A stretch of DNA of 64,000 nucleotides from Pleurostoma richardsiae (GCA_030052745.1 JANBVO010000026.1:310001-374000), one strand, 5' to 3'. Counted from the stretch's first letter, positions 1-12,048 are shown. The notes: generated by a model from the sequence alone, not told the origin. Numbers and translations are program-made.

Positions 1-862
1 GGGTACGACCTTGTCTCAGGTATCAACGACCCTCTACCAGTGGAGGTACCTCCGCTTCCCCAGCCAGCATCTGATTCTTCGTCCTCCTTCAGAGTCGAAA
101 CATTCCGGGCAGCGTGGCATACAAGATTGAAACGCCCATTCTGCCGTCCCGCCAATTTCTGCCCGAGTCATACCTGTCTATATCTTACTCCGTCCTGCGT
201 GAGCTGCTACCAGGTGTCGCGTTCAATATCTGTCGTTGTGCGGGACGCTGCCATCCGTTTGGAACACCATGTGGCATGCCAGAAATAGCTCCTCTCTACT
301 TAGCTAGGTACCTAAGTAAGGTAGGTAGGTAGTCCCTCGTCTGACATCTGAGTCATCAAAGAGCTGGTACGTATTCGGGTCGCCCTGTATTATCGATGCA
401 CCAGCGATGTCAGGCTATGCCTTGGCATTTGTTTCTCCCAAAGCTCCAGCAATATCTAGTCCCCGTATCCGTTGGAAATCGCCCCAGATGGCTGGAGATT
501 CATTCACAGAGTTAGCGCCGGCGATGCAGGAACAAGTGGACAGCTGCGCTAGTGCCCGCTGGGCCAATAATGCGGCTCTCTGCATACTGATGCGAGGAGC
601 AACCTCACTTCAGATCGCAAGAGCTGCATGGCGGCGACATACGTGGACACCACTCACCACTCACGATAGCGGGGTTGTGCTTGCGTACATTGCTCATCCA
701 CATGCCGCCCTGCTTTCTTACTTGAGTAAAGGGCATCGAGAGGCTGCCAACTCATACATCTCCATCCCGCGATAGGCGGCAGACATATCTCTTATCTTTC
801 GTACTCCTCATTTGCATCCCCTCTTCGTACATCGCCCTCTCACAGGGGTGAGGTCAGGCGCT
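1..862. other. Intergenic, no gene recognised
   Basis: Short open frames only, none with recognisable protein features. A run of overlapping TAGGTACCTA / GTAGGTAG-type words lies at about 301-332. The right end should hold the promoter and leader of the hydrolase gene that starts at 863. An upstream gene may end before or near position 1, but nothing here shows it. Confidence 0.5.
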
Positions 863-2909
863 ATGGCGCAATCACCTTCTCCGGGTCGACCGTCCTTTCA
901 CCTGGATGTGCCGCCACCGCCATACGAGACTGTGGACCCGCTCTCCAGTGAGGGCCGAGGTGTGGTGTATTCGCAGTGGCAGACCTCCGACCCCCGCGCA
1001 TCGTCCAGCCAGTCGCTGGCGGCCTCGGACACCGGCTCGGAAGACAAGCGGCGGACGCTGCTTGTCGTCTTCATCCACGGCTACCTGGGCGGCGAGGCGT
1101 CTTTCAGGTCATTCCCGGCGCACGTCCACAACTACCTCAAGGCCACCCTGGTCGACACCCATGTAATTCACACCAAGATCTACCCCCGCTACAAAACCTA
1201 CAGGGCGATTGAAGTAGCGAGGGACAACTTCAGCGCTTGGCTCGAGCCTCATGAATCAGAGACCACCGACGTGATCCTCGCTGGCCACTCCATGGGGGGA
1301 ATACTGGCTGGAGATGTCGTTCTTATGGTATCTTCTTACCCCTTGCGTTACTTGATAGAGCCGAGAGCTGATATCTATGTATTAGCCCTCCCCGAATCAA
1401 GTGTATGGCTACCCCTTTAGACATCGTATATTAGGTACAATCTCCTTCGACAGTCCCTTCCTCGGTCTCCATCCGGGCATCGTGGTGACTGGCATTGCCA
1501 GCCTCTTTCGCAAATCTCCGGATCCCAAAGAGCAGCCACAGGAGTATGCCGAGTCACCGTCCCTCACGGCCAACACGTCGGGTTCCCTGTCGCCTGACCC
1601 CTCGATATACTCGGAAATCTCTCCCCCGTCGGGGGTTTCATCACCTTATACCCTCACAGCGACAACATCTGTGAGCTCCTCTTTTGATGCACCCCCGTCA
1701 CGGCCGGATCCCCTTTTTGACCCTCCCTTCTTCAATGACGTCGTCTTCCGGGATCGCGGGTGGATGAGGAACATCGCCCACTTCGCCAAGAAGCACCGGG
1801 CCGAGGGGATCACCAATTCTGCAGCCAACCACATCCTCAACCATCTCCAGTTCAACAGCTGCCTGCTGGACTATTCCTCTCTGAACTCCAGATACGGCAG
1901 GCTGCGTTCCCTAGAGGACGTAGACGACTTCAGCTCTGCTAACGGCGCGGCCCCGCAAGCGGCGCAAGTCCGCTTCGTTAACTACTACACCTTGTCGACG
2001 GGGCGGCTTAAGAGGCCAAAGGTGCCGTCACCTGTGCTATCACCTGCGCCCACCAACCCTGAAAATGACGATGCGCATGCATCTTTTGTACTCGATGAAA
2101 AGGAGACGCCCTTGCCTCTGGGAGATGACTCTAGCCTATCCACTCCTAGAATCTCCATCGAGGACCCCAACAGCCCGGGGACGCCGGAGTCAAATGAAAT
2201 GGAGGACACGCAGCCTATGGAGGACATCGAGCCTATTGCAATGACAGACGAGGAGGCCGCAGCCGAACCCCCACCCACCGACCCTTCCCCCGCCCCCGAA
2301 GAAGACGACAACGACGACATCTCCGGCCTGGGCGACGACCTGCCCGCCATCCCCGACCCGCCCGAGGCACCCGGCCTTGTCGACCTGGGCCAGTACACCG
2401 ACAAGGCCGCGCGCAAGCAGGCCGAGAAGGACGCCAAGCGCGCGCAGAAGGCGTACGAGCAGGCGCTCAAGGCGCGCGACAAGGCCATCAGGGACCGGGA
2501 GAAGGCGGTCGACAAGCGGCGCAAGAAGTCGCTCAAGGAGGCCGCCAAGCGCGACAAGGAGGCGCTGAGGCGCTTCCAGGCCGAGCAGCGGGAGCTGAGC
2601 GAGCGCACGGCGCGGATGGCGCTGAGCGGGGAGAGCGACCCCGGCACGGCTGATAGTGCCCCTCCAGGGCCCCCGCCGCCTCTCCCGCCGAGGGAGAAGC
2701 AGAAGAAGCGCAAGTTCTGCATGCTCCCGCGCGGGGTGGACGGAGCCTGGGTGCCGGTCGCGATGGAGGACATGGATGAGGTGCAGGCGCATTGCGCGCT
2801 GTTCATGCCGGGGCCGCACTACGAGGGGTTCGTGGGAGAGGTTGGCGACAGGATCGTCAGGTGGGTGCAGGAGGACGCGTCGAAGCGGGCGGTCCGGGAG
2901 ATGATGTAG
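863..2909 (+). CDS. DUF676-like alpha/beta hydrolase with C-terminal coiled coil
   Basis: Two exons, 863-1327 and 1386-2909, joined across a 58-nt intron (GTATCT donor, CTGAT branch point, TTAG acceptor); phase closes and gives 662 aa. The first ATG in frame, at 863, is used. Residues about 65-80 carry an HGYLGG strand-turn, and a GHSMGG nucleophile elbow places the catalytic serine near residue 143, which marks a lipase/serine esterase fold of the DUF676 kind. After the intron, HRILGTISFDSPFLGLHPG continues the hydrolase core. The middle is Ser/Pro-rich and acidic (about 380-490). Residues about 494-565 are dense in Lys, Arg, Glu and Ala and should form a long helix or coiled coil. Substrate is unknown; action on a lipid ester is an inference from the fold. 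Confidence 0.85.
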
Positions 2910-3839
2910 ATGGAGGGCTGGACCGGACGGCTGCATGTGGTACATCTCACTGCATTACACGAGGCACGAGGCATCGGTGACATGTCGATAAGAGCAGAGC
3001 AGGATACACATCTTAGAAAGCGACGGAGAGTGTGGTCAAGCATAAGGAGACCTGGACGTAGTATTGGCTCGGATGGGAGGCATGCATGGAGGAGCTCGAT
3101 ATGGGAGCGAGATTATAGAATACGATGCTTTCTGTACCTGCCAGTAATGAACATGACCGAAAATGCGAGTAACATGTATACGATGAACTTCGCTGTGACG
3201 CATTGATAACCGTCCTTGTAGGATCATCAGATGATGGATATAATCGTTGCAAGAACTGTACTCTTGTTGACATCTAACAAGGGCTACTCTACCAGACGAG
3301 AGAGCACGGGTCTCTTCCGACGGCTCATAACGTCTAGAACATTGCGAAAAGATCTCATTTTGACGCATTCTACTTCCCATTGCAGCTAAACTAGGCGCTG
3401 AAGTAAAAGATGCCTAGTCAGTCAGTGCTCTCGCACAGCGTCCCTCATCAAACGCTGTGCCCGCGGCGCGGTTGATATACCGCTCTCACGGGAGGTATCA
3501 GCCATCGGCCTATCAGTAAGAACCCCAACGCCTTGCTAGAACCGTTGAAAATGCAAAATTCCCTCGGTTAGCCGGTCGATCCATGTGGTATGGTATGACT
3601 CTGACACGTTCTTTCTCTTTGAAAGCCCCCCTAATACCGACAGCCCATGATGCTGGAACGGCGGATGCCACATTGCTCTATCGTACCCCTCTTTCAAGGA
3701 GACGACGGCCCTCGGTCGTGTACTTGACCGGGCATGGTCCCTTGCCTTTCCAGATCTCAACGAGGAAGAATATCTCAATTCCTTCGTTGCGGACCAGTAT
3801 CACGACGTGGACGTAGCTATTTCCCCAGTCTCACAGTCG
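2910..3839. other. Intergenic between convergent genes
   Basis: This is the 3' flank shared by the hydrolase (+) and MED19 (-). Only short, unconvincing frames are present, and I see no element or RNA gene. Confidence 0.5.
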
Positions 3840-5078
3840 TCATGCACCTACCATGCCAGGACCGTAGCTCTGCTGCCGTACCGGTCCGGCAAATGAAGGC
3901 GTCTGAGGATTCTGTGGCTTGTCAGCATATAGTTCCTAGTAGACCCGAAGACCAAGGCTCGAAGCACCTTTTTTCTCCTCTTCTGGGCCGAGCCCTCGCC
4001 TTCACCAGTATCGTAGCCCGTATCAGCACCACCATCATCGTCCGGGAACCCGTCGCCATATCCTTCGAAGCTGCTATCGCCGTAGCTGCGTTTCTTAATG
4101 CTGCGCCGCGGTCTTGCCGCATCGGGAGCTAATGCTCCTGGACCCTTCGGGCGCGGAGCAGCGCCTACCGCAGAAGCAGCGGGCGTACTAGGCGCCGTTG
4201 CCTTTGCAGATGAGGTTTGCTTGCTGGCCGCGATCTTATCCTGAGCCAAATCCCCCAGTACTGAGCTGTCCCATCGATCTTTCGGAATGGGCCCTTTGTT
4301 CATGGCAGTCGCTCTTGTGAGGTGCGCGCGTACCTCGTCTGAGAATCCATCCTCGATCTCCTTGCCCTTGACCATGTGGACGTTCCACTCAGTCTCCGGG
4401 GCGTAAAGCATAGCGAAGAATCCATCTTGATCGTCGACTTCCTTCTTGACAGAATCGAAGTGCCCGTTAACCCCCAGTCTCTTGATGTGGCCCTTGTATG
4501 TCTTGCGCATCGCATTCTTCTCGCCGTTCGGTAATGTCCGAGCGACCTCTGCTGCGATTCCTGTCAAGTTGAACATCTCGAACAGATCCTCCGAGAGCTG
4601 AGGAAATGCCGGCGGATGCGCTGTGAAGAAAACCTTGTTAACCAAAACCCGGGACATGAACAAAATCGACCAGAGGTCACGCTGAGCAGAGAGCAATGAC
4701 CGCTATCGCATGGAGTGGCCTGCGGGTGCGGAGGGACTGTGGGGAGAAGGGTGTCTTACGAGTCCGGCAAAGAAGGTATTTTTCACCAACATCCAGGTGT
4801 AGGTTTTCAATACCGAGTCTGCGATCCTCGATGTGGACTTTCTTCTGCTCACGCTCTCCAAGATCCTCCAGTGGGCGCTTGCGCTTTTGGGGCGAGTCCT
4901 CGCCCATGACGATGTCATGAGACATTTCTGAAGGGAGGCCGCTGCCGTTGACGCTGTGAGCGGGAGTCGGCAGGGCGGTCGTAAATGAGGACACGGAGGT
5001 GTTGACGCTTGGAAGCGCCTCGGCCGTACTAGGTGATGGTTGCGAAGGGCTTTGCGGCGTCTGAGGATGGAAAGACAT
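3840..5078 (-). CDS. MED19: Mediator complex subunit 19 (Rox3)
   Basis: Three exons on the minus strand, 5078-4760, 4620-3968 and 3911-3840, giving 347 aa with exact phase. The start is the first ATG of the block beginning MSFHPQTPQ. The core reads [20 protein letters not shown], then across intron 1 [20 protein letters not shown], followed by [19 protein letters not shown] and [13 protein letters not shown], the signature of fungal Rox3/Med19. The C-terminus is basic then acidic ([14 protein letters not shown]), and the small last exon restores the conserved end [11 protein letters not shown]. The protein is a head-module subunit of Mediator, bridging activators to RNA polymerase II in the nucleus. 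The second intron uses a weaker GTGCTT donor but is required to reach the conserved tail. Confidence 0.93.
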
Positions 5079-7558
5079 GATGTTGTGCCTGGCAGACCGG
5101 TGATAAACAGGTGAGAACCTCGGCGGCGGCAGGCGGTCGGATCGGTGCTCGCCGACAACGCCGGGAAATCTCCCGAAACAATGTTCCAACTACTATCAAT
5201 CTTCAGATCCCGTCGTGTCGATGCGCGCTTTCGAGAAAATTCGTATGTTGGACGGCTCAAAAGAGCCGGTCGCTGCTCCGGCGAGGGGCGCGAAGCCGCC
5301 GACAGTCGCTCGGGTTCGAATCAAACCGCATACACGCCCCCGATCGCTGGCGCGGCCGAATCCAAATAACGATACGCTGTGGCCGGAGGTCGAGGAGAGA
5401 GATTTTCGGGGGAGGAATCGTAGGATCGGGGCGGAGGAGGCGGCGGCGGGTTGGAGGAGGCCGGGGCGGAAGAGGTTGGAGGGAGGAGGTTGATGATGAT
5501 GATTAAGAGAATGAATGGGGCGGCGGCCCAGCCTGGGGGGTGGAAGAAGGGCGCTCTCGCTTAGGACCGACCAGCGCACCACCACCTCACTTTCGTGTTG
5601 CGGTGTCAGCTTCGGTACAAAGAGCATGTACCTTACAGTGCAGAGGGCGAAATCAAGGCACGGCCTTGGGTCTGGCTGGGCTGGACCAATCAGAGTCGCG
5701 AAGGGTGACAATCGCCGCATCCTCCAAGGGAGCTGTTAGCAAGATACTTTGTTGTCTGCTCATCTGCAGTGTAAATGCACCGCAGCCTTCTAGCCTGCCA
5801 GGGCACACACTAGCAAATAACTCAAGGCCAATCGTCAGCTGGGCGCGCGTTCAAACTGTCACTGACAATGAAAGTAAATGGATGATTTCTTTCTTCTTGG
5901 TCCCGTGTACTGCATCAGTATGGATCAGTCCGACGCAACCTCCCGGTGGACTGCACAATGGAGGGCTGATGCTACTCTATTTCCAATGATGTTCTTCTCC
6001 GCTGCCCTTCAGCTCGTGTTTACAAGACTGCGGCCGGTGCCGGACCCTTGGTATCTCCCTCGGCGCACTGTTTGATACCTCCCTGGAGTCCCAGGCAACC
6101 GGCGCGGTGGGCTTCGCCGGGCCCAGACCATTCGCCGACTTGTCCCCTATAGGACCACCTTCCAGCGGGAACTTCCAAATGGCAGGCTGACAGTTAGGTG
6201 ATATATTAGGTAAACATCGATGTGCAATATGAGTAGAAGAATGAACAACCGTATGGTCTCGGAGGTCTCTCCTCCCTCGCATGTGCCCGGAGATTGCAAA
6301 GAGACGGGCCTCCGGCCAGCGCCGCGCCACCTGGATACACTCCTCCTCTACGTCGGCCCAGGCTCCGGTTTGGAGGAAGGGAGGCTCATGGCGATAGTTT
6401 GCCGCTGCCTTCAGCAAGAGTGACAACCAACAGCAGCTCCAGATTTATTGCGCGGTGATGCTGCTTATGTGCTCCGTACACCACCCATAATGATGAGATA
6501 GACTTGGGAGAGCTCAAGATACTTGCAGCTATAGAGCAACCAGCAGTGCAAACCACCTGTTCCATCAAAACCATAGCGAGCTAAGGCTGGAATCGGAGCA
6601 TATGACCCTCTCACATGCACAGCTCGAGGAAGCAAGGCTGCACGGTGCTGCTCAAGCGCATCGGTCCAAACGCGAGGCTGACACGCTGTCACAAGCCTCG
6701 ACATGAGGAGCGTATCGACGAAACTGACCAGGACCGTCCGTAGCTGCTCAATCCATGATCACACTGGATTCTACTGTTCGACGGCCGCCTGGGTCGTCGC
6801 AGCCTTGCTTACTCCCCTCCAGCCTCATCATGCAGTCCCCTGCGTTTTCCCCGCGCTTGCCTTCCTTCTTCGCCTCCGTCCGCGGACAGATGGCAATGAA
6901 AGGAGATTTCTCCGAAGGAGACGAGTTTGCCAAAAATTCCCCAGCCGGCCGAAGCCAACTGGGAGTGGTCATGTTATAGTTTTCAACTAGCAAAAACGCT
7001 ACCTCGGATTTCTCCTCACTGGTAAGCGTACTGCCCGTGCACTTGGACTGAGGAGAAAAAGAGGGAAAAGAAGAGTGGAAAAGCTAGGCGGGCGGCCGTT
7101 CTTTTATAGGAGCCCTGGTGGCCCGTGCGAGCAGGCAATATTTTTCACCGCCTCCTGCGGGACTGCCTTTTCTGCCGGTTGTTTGGAGCAGCCCCCTGCT
7201 GCCGCCTCCTAGGCAACACATACAGCATTCGCCAGGAAGCTATCACTAGCAACTGGGTAGATTGGTGACGTGGTGTCATACTTCGAGTGTGCCTTAGGTC
7301 TGTGACATCTATTTATCTTCCATTACCGTCCTCGACATCCCGTCTGCATATTGGCGTGTCAATACCGGGATGGTCTGGAGATACGATCCCCTTCACATTC
7401 GAAGCAAGTCGCCGCTCGCCCATCCAATACCAGCACGGCACAAGTAACAACTATAAATCATGAAACGATGTATTTTCAGATGTCTAGATCCCTCTCTCTA
7501 GGTAGACGCACCCCGCAAACGCCAGCCGAAATGCCCACAATGAATGGTATCCTCATGA
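5079..7558. other. Long intergenic region (MED19 upstream)
   Basis: About 2.5 kb without a supported gene. The part next to 5078 is the MED19 promoter and leader and is rich in GA and CT tracts (about 5400-5510). Open frames on both strands here (for example 5196-5720 minus) lack domain features and look like leader-sequence chance frames. No tRNA or transposon was recognised. Confidence 0.45.
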
Positions 7559-8198
7559 TCACAATATCTCGTCCTCATCAACCTGTTGAGCCGCCGGCTC
7601 CCCACCCGTGACCGCAGGCTGCCGCTGTGCGTCCTGCGCCTCCGCGCCCTCGTCCATCTCCTCGTCCGTGTCCACAAACCCGTCATCCTCTCCCTCATCA
7701 GCCAGCCCGGCGAACTTGTTACCGCCCGCCGCGGCGCCGCCCCCGCCAAGCTTGGGTATCGACCCGTTGATCTCCTCCCACGCCTTCCTCCGCCCCTGCA
7801 CTGCCCGCGACTTGCCCTTGCTCTTCTGCACCTTCACAGCCGTGCGCTCGACTACCGCCGCCGCGCGGTCCAGCCCTTTCTCCTGCCGCCGCCGCGCCCG
7901 CGCGCTCAGCTCCGCCTTGCGCCCGGACTTCTTCTTGGTGACGCCAGCGCCGGCGTGCGCCGCCAGGACGGCGGGCCGCGCGTTGAGCGACTCGGTCGGC
8001 GGCCGCACGTTCTTGAGGGACTTGTCGGTGTCGATGCCCGGGGAGGTCGCCCGCCGCGCGGCGCGGGAATGGACTGAAGGTGCTGCGTCGCGGAAGAGGG
8101 GTCAGCAAAACGGTTCGGTTGCTTCTTCGAGCAGGCTACTCGAAGCTGAGGAGGTGTGACTTACCGCTCCTTTTCTTCATGACTGCTCCCTTTGCCAT
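7559..8198 (-). CDS. ALB1: Ribosome biogenesis protein Alb1
   Basis: Two exons, 8198-8165 and 8082-7559, give 185 aa. The first exon is 34 nt (MAKGAVMKKRS) and ends at a GTAAGT donor. The acceptor at 8083 restores the family sequence APSVHSRAARRATSPGIDTD, then KSLKNVRPPTES, VLAAHAGAGVTKKK, ARRRQEKGLDRA and RTAVKVQKSKGKSR. The tail is acidic (DEGEDDGFVDTDEEMDEG). Alb1 is a small nucleolar/nuclear shuttling factor that works with Arx1 on pre-60S ribosomal particles. The basic front and acidic end are normal for the family. The identification rests on the conserved central block and length. Confidence 0.88.
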
Positions 8199-8894
8199 TG
8201 TTGCGGTCGGAAGACGTGCCAGACTTTCCCTCCCTGTTACTGGGTGAGTTGGCTGGATATGTTTTCGATAACGGTCAACTTTTTTTCTTGCCCACCAACA
8301 TTGCTCCTTATCATCACGTGACACAGCTATGGCTTCAAGGAGCAGCATGCTCTTCCCCATTCAGAGATCCTCCCCTTCAGCCACCGCAACACTCTGGCTT
8401 TGCTGTAGGTCAGAGGGAAGCGTAAGTACCTTGGTCAGAGTGAGTGCCCTAGGATCCAATAGGGGAATCGGCTTTCAAAGTTTATCCGAAAGCCCTGTCA
8501 TTCCCGCAGGCATGCAGCACAACGAGAACAGACAGGAGAGGAGCGTCTCCCGAGAGCATCATCAGTAGAGCCATTAATTGGTTTCCTAACTCTCGTCTTC
8601 CCCTAGATCTGCACCGAACACTGGCTGGCAGCCTCTTTCGTTCCTGACAACGGATAACCCTTACAAGACCTGTTCACGCGAGGCCATGCTCCTTGAGATA
8701 TGTGGTAGAAGCGCATGCTCATCGATTAGAATGACATGGACGTAGCACCTGCCGGTTTTCCCTTCCTCCCTTTTGGTCTATTCCTGAAACGCCATTCCAT
8801 GTCCCGTGCCGCCCGAAGTTCCTGGTAAGTAATACAGCGGTCGAACCTGCCTTGGTACCATCGAACGCAAATCTCCAGTTCCGCAAGCCCGACC
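8199..8894. other. Intergenic, ALB1 promoter and transporter 3' flank
   Basis: Nothing coding is supported. The left end is the ALB1 promoter region and the right end is the 3' flank of the transporter gene. Confidence 0.5.
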
Positions 8895-10371
8895 CTAAAC
8901 CCGTACCGTCATATCCGCGGGCGTCGCACCGCCGTCGTACGAGAACCCTCCAATCAGCAGTGCCGTGATGATAAGCACGACCACTATAGCGAGCGTTCTC
9001 CGGACAAGCGGCGAGAAACCGCCAGCGTCAAGCGACGGCGAGCTCAGCCAGGCGCGCAGCCAGGATGTGACGGTCTCGATCTGGTCGGGCTTGAGGGAGT
9101 AGTAGAAGAGGCCCACGAGCGCAATAAGATACCCGATGAGCTGGAGGCCGGTTATGGCCGTGCTCCAGATCATGACGCCGGCGACGATGAGCAGAATGTT
9201 CTTCAGGATCCCCGTCAGGGTCATGACGAGCCCGCTCGTCTTGCCGATCTGCATGGCAGACGTTAGTGATTGAAGAAGCAGGGTAGCCGTGCGTGACAAG
9301 GGGCGCAGGGAAGGGGGTTAGACCCAAAAAGGGGAGCACCTACCAAGAACACGCTGGATACGTTCAGCAGGAAGGCGACGAGGGCGTTGAGTACCAACAC
9401 GCTGACCCCGACACTTGTCACGTCCGCCCACTTGAACTCGCTGTATTCGGAGAACAGGGCGACGATGACGTTCATGACGGCGCACACGGGTGCATAATAG
9501 TACAGGCTGACAAGGGGGTCCATCTTCTGACCGTCACCAGACAGGAGGACCTGGATCATGACGAGCCGCATGGCCTCGAAGATGATGCCGCCGAGCTGGA
9601 AGAAGAAGCCGATCCAGCTGAACTCAATCTCGCCCAGGCTGGCGAGCGTGACGCCGAGGACGATGACTAGGACGTTGATGAACACGCGCATGGAAGGCTC
9701 GGCGACGCCCCATGCCCAGCTCGTGAAGAGGACGGCGACGGGAGCGGCGGCCTATCATGAAGAGTCAGCCATGATGGGGAGGTATGCGAGGGGCTGTGAA
9801 CGGGTTTCGCACCTTGAGCATCTGGATAAAAGGCACGCTCAGATACAGGTAGACGAGGTTGCTGCAGACAAGACTGCCACTGTAGAGCAGACCGATGGGC
9901 GTCACAGCACGCAGGTACAGGCGGCCGGTCATCTTGATATCCTTCCGGCTATCGAGCAGGCTGGTGGTCCGTGCAAGGACTTGGGTTGCTACAGTCGCAA
10001 AGATCAAGTGCCAGCATGTGAGCATGACGGCTACAGTATAGATTAGCATACAGTTACAGCTTCCTGGCACAGCCAGCAAGGCGATTTAACGTACGATATC
10101 CTATAGCGTGTGTCAGTGAGAGGATATCCACAAGGAACGAATGCGAGTGGCAGGCTTACTGAATCCCGCCGTGTCTATCAGCCATTTGTTGAACAAGATG
10201 GTCAGGTTAGAGAAGAATATCCAGCTCCTGTAGTATAGGAGATGAGTAGTCAGCCTCCTGGCGTTTTTGGAAGCGGAAGAGGCGCTCTTACGCAATGAAG
10301 AATGCTGGATGGAGGCGTGGCCCGCTGGCGGCCAGGGGCTTTTCGGTAGTTGGGAGTTCGGGGCCGGTCAT
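8895..10371 (-). CDS. TPT/DMT-family sugar-phosphate or nucleotide-sugar type transporter
   Basis: Six exons: 10371-10292, 10227-10160, 10100-10095, 10030-9813, 9751-9344 and 9248-8895; total 377 aa with exact phase. The protein has about ten membrane segments. Conserved stretches include WIFFSNLTILFNKWLIDTAG, GSLVCSNLVYLYLSVPFIQM, LASLGEIEFSWIGFFFQLGG and MDPLVSLYYYAPVCAVMN, typical of fungal triose-phosphate transporter (TPT) domain proteins of the drug/metabolite superfamily. Such proteins usually sit in Golgi or ER membranes and exchange sugar phosphates or nucleotide sugars; the substrate cannot be read from sequence. Exon 3 is a 6-nt microexon that supplies the Arg-Tyr of TAGFRYPVM. The start is a strong AAAATGA context, and a short hydrophilic tail precedes the first membrane span. 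Confidence 0.9.
10095..10100 (-). other. 6-nt microexon of the TPT transporter
   Basis: The hexamer GATATC is preceded (minus strand) by a CTATAG acceptor and followed by a GTACGT donor. Exon 2 ends with one base of a codon and exon 4 begins with two, so inserting the hexamer encodes Arg-Tyr and restores FRYPV. Skipping it also keeps frame, giving FTV instead. Confidence 0.8.
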
Positions 10372-11601
10372 TTTGAAGATCTGCGTCGGAGCGGGAAGAG
10401 GTGGTGAAGGCGGGAGGTGGAGCGAGGCGGAAGGCGGCCGAGGATAATTCGGCGAGCTTCAACCAAGGCAACGGTCGCGCAACAACGGGCGCAAGAGTAA
10501 ATGAAGACTATGATTCAAAACGGGACAGAGTAGAGGGACGAGTAGTAAAATAGAGAAGATAGGCACGCCTTGAAACGGTTGACAGCTGCAGCGGGTGGGT
10601 GTGGCCTCGGAAGATGGCGAGCGAGCTTGTGTCGACCGGTTTGAGACAAGGCCGCAGTCTAGATGTGCAGAAATGAAGCCAGGCTTGTCAGGTAAGACAG
10701 GCCTGACAGCAGTGCAACGCTTGGCCGCGGGTCTTTTGAAAAAAGCGACTATGATCTGATGCCCGTAATGGATTTCTCCTCGCTTGTCTCGGGAGGGCCG
10801 AGTCGGCGGCGTTCCCTGTTCCGTCACGTACGAGAGAGATCGCGTCGGTCGTCGCGCGTCTCTTGAGTTTGGCGATCGTGACACCAGCCCAAGAGATGAG
10901 CTCGGTAGGTCAGCGAGGGAGTGGCTTGGCGACGACACTTTTCTTCGCCTTTTCGTGTGAAGTTCACTGAGACTTGTGAGACCGTCGAGAATCGTGTGAC
11001 GGTCTCGTGGAAGAAAACAAGGGATGAACGAACCGAGGCAGTGAATACGAGAAAACGTCTGCTCAGCATTACGGAGTATTACCTATCAGCTGAGATGCTG
11101 GGCTGAGCAGCATCCAGGGAGGATCTGCGTCAAGGGGCGGGGCAGTCGGCTGCAGTTGGCTGCACACACAAAAAGCTTGGGATGCCTATTTCCAGGTTAG
11201 ACTGCACGCTCCCCGGAACGAAGCGGTTCTAAAGCTCCGTAGTGCGATGCAGGATGCACATGCGGTAAACCAGATGGAGAAGTATGGAGACTGCATCCTC
11301 CGCCCAGCTGTTAGAGTGCCTGAGTGCCTACACTAGGTCAGGGGGGGCTTCGTGTTCTAGCCAGGCACCATTATCAATAATCATGCACCAGGCAGCTAAG
11401 GTAAAGCAAGGGATTTGTTTCACTTGTCGCCGCGATGACAGCCAGCACCGTCTGAAGAGAATGACTTCCTCGATGTCCCATTGGACTCGCTAGTACGAGT
11501 GAAATGGATACGAGCTTCACACTGAGACACCCTTCGCCGACTCGGCTTCCCTGAGTGCCAACCGCCCAGTCAGGTTGGTGACCGCGCGCACCTGGAGTTA
11601 A
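10372..11601. other. Intergenic, transporter promoter and leader
   Basis: Open frames on the minus strand (10459-10938) are proline/serine-rich without domain features and probably represent leader sequence. No supported gene was found. Confidence 0.45.
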
Positions 11602-11687
11602 AATAAGGTTAGGCTATGGAGGCCCATAGGGGTTCTGTGCCGGCTCACGACCCCTTTTGAGGCGTGAAGCTTTAACCTAACCTTATT
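11602..11687. repeat. 86-bp MITE-like inverted-repeat element
   Basis: The ends are perfect 12-bp inverted repeats: AATAAGGTTAGG at 11602-11613 and its reverse complement at 11676-11687. The match extends a few bases inward with one C/T difference. The centre is unrelated GC-rich sequence. No clear target-site duplication is visible. It could be a small non-autonomous element or a solo remnant; a folded transcript or a chance palindrome is less likely at this arm length. Confidence 0.45.
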
Positions 11688-11688
11688 G

Positions 11689-12048
11689 ATAATAAGCCCT
11701 ACATTCCATCAGTCAACAAATACTCAACCCCTTCCTATTCTTGTCGCCGGTGTCTTCCAGCCTCCCAGATTGCTACGCACCTCCTACAACACCTATTATC
11801 TTGCCAGAAGATGGCAGGATGATCACAGTGGGTGTTAAGGTGGGAGCAGCTCCAGTGATCCTGGGTTCATCCTACTATCCGCTGCCACAGGCGCATATGG
11901 GCGCAGAGGCCTGGAAACCGTTGAGGGGCTTCTTGAGCACATTCGTCGCGATATGCTGAACCTGGCCAAGCTTTTTACGCTTGTCGTCGAAGATGAGGTG
12001 GCAGGTCTAGGCGTCGAGAGTAGTTCTGTCAGGCAAGACGTCTGGTAA
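11689..12048 (+). pseudogene. Coding-like relic interrupted by stop codons
   Basis: One frame reads as protein-like sequence from the edge of the inverted-repeat element: QPLPILVAGVFQPPRLLRTS, then RRWQDDHSGC, a TAA at 11836-11838, then in the same frame GFILLSAATGAYGRRGLETV, LLEHIRRDMLNLAKLFTLVV and SSSVRQDVW before TAA at 12046-12048. There is no ATG start. Both TAA codons could have come from CAA by C-to-T change, as in repeat-induced point mutation. I do not recognise the family. It may be a fragment of a larger dead gene cut by the neighbouring element. Confidence 0.35.

Noticed and set aside
1985-2945. Two long minus-strand frames inside the hydrolase gene
   Set aside because: Antisense to the charged C-terminal part of the hydrolase; composition reflects the complementary strand.
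5270-5345. GGTTCGAATC reminiscent of a tRNA T-loop
   Set aside because: The bases around it do not pair into a T-stem and no acceptor or anticodon arm could be folded by eye.
5196-5720. 174-codon open frame on the minus strand upstream of MED19
   Set aside because: It is compositionally simple (Pro/Ser/Arg), shows no domain, and overlaps the MED19 leader; probably a chance frame.
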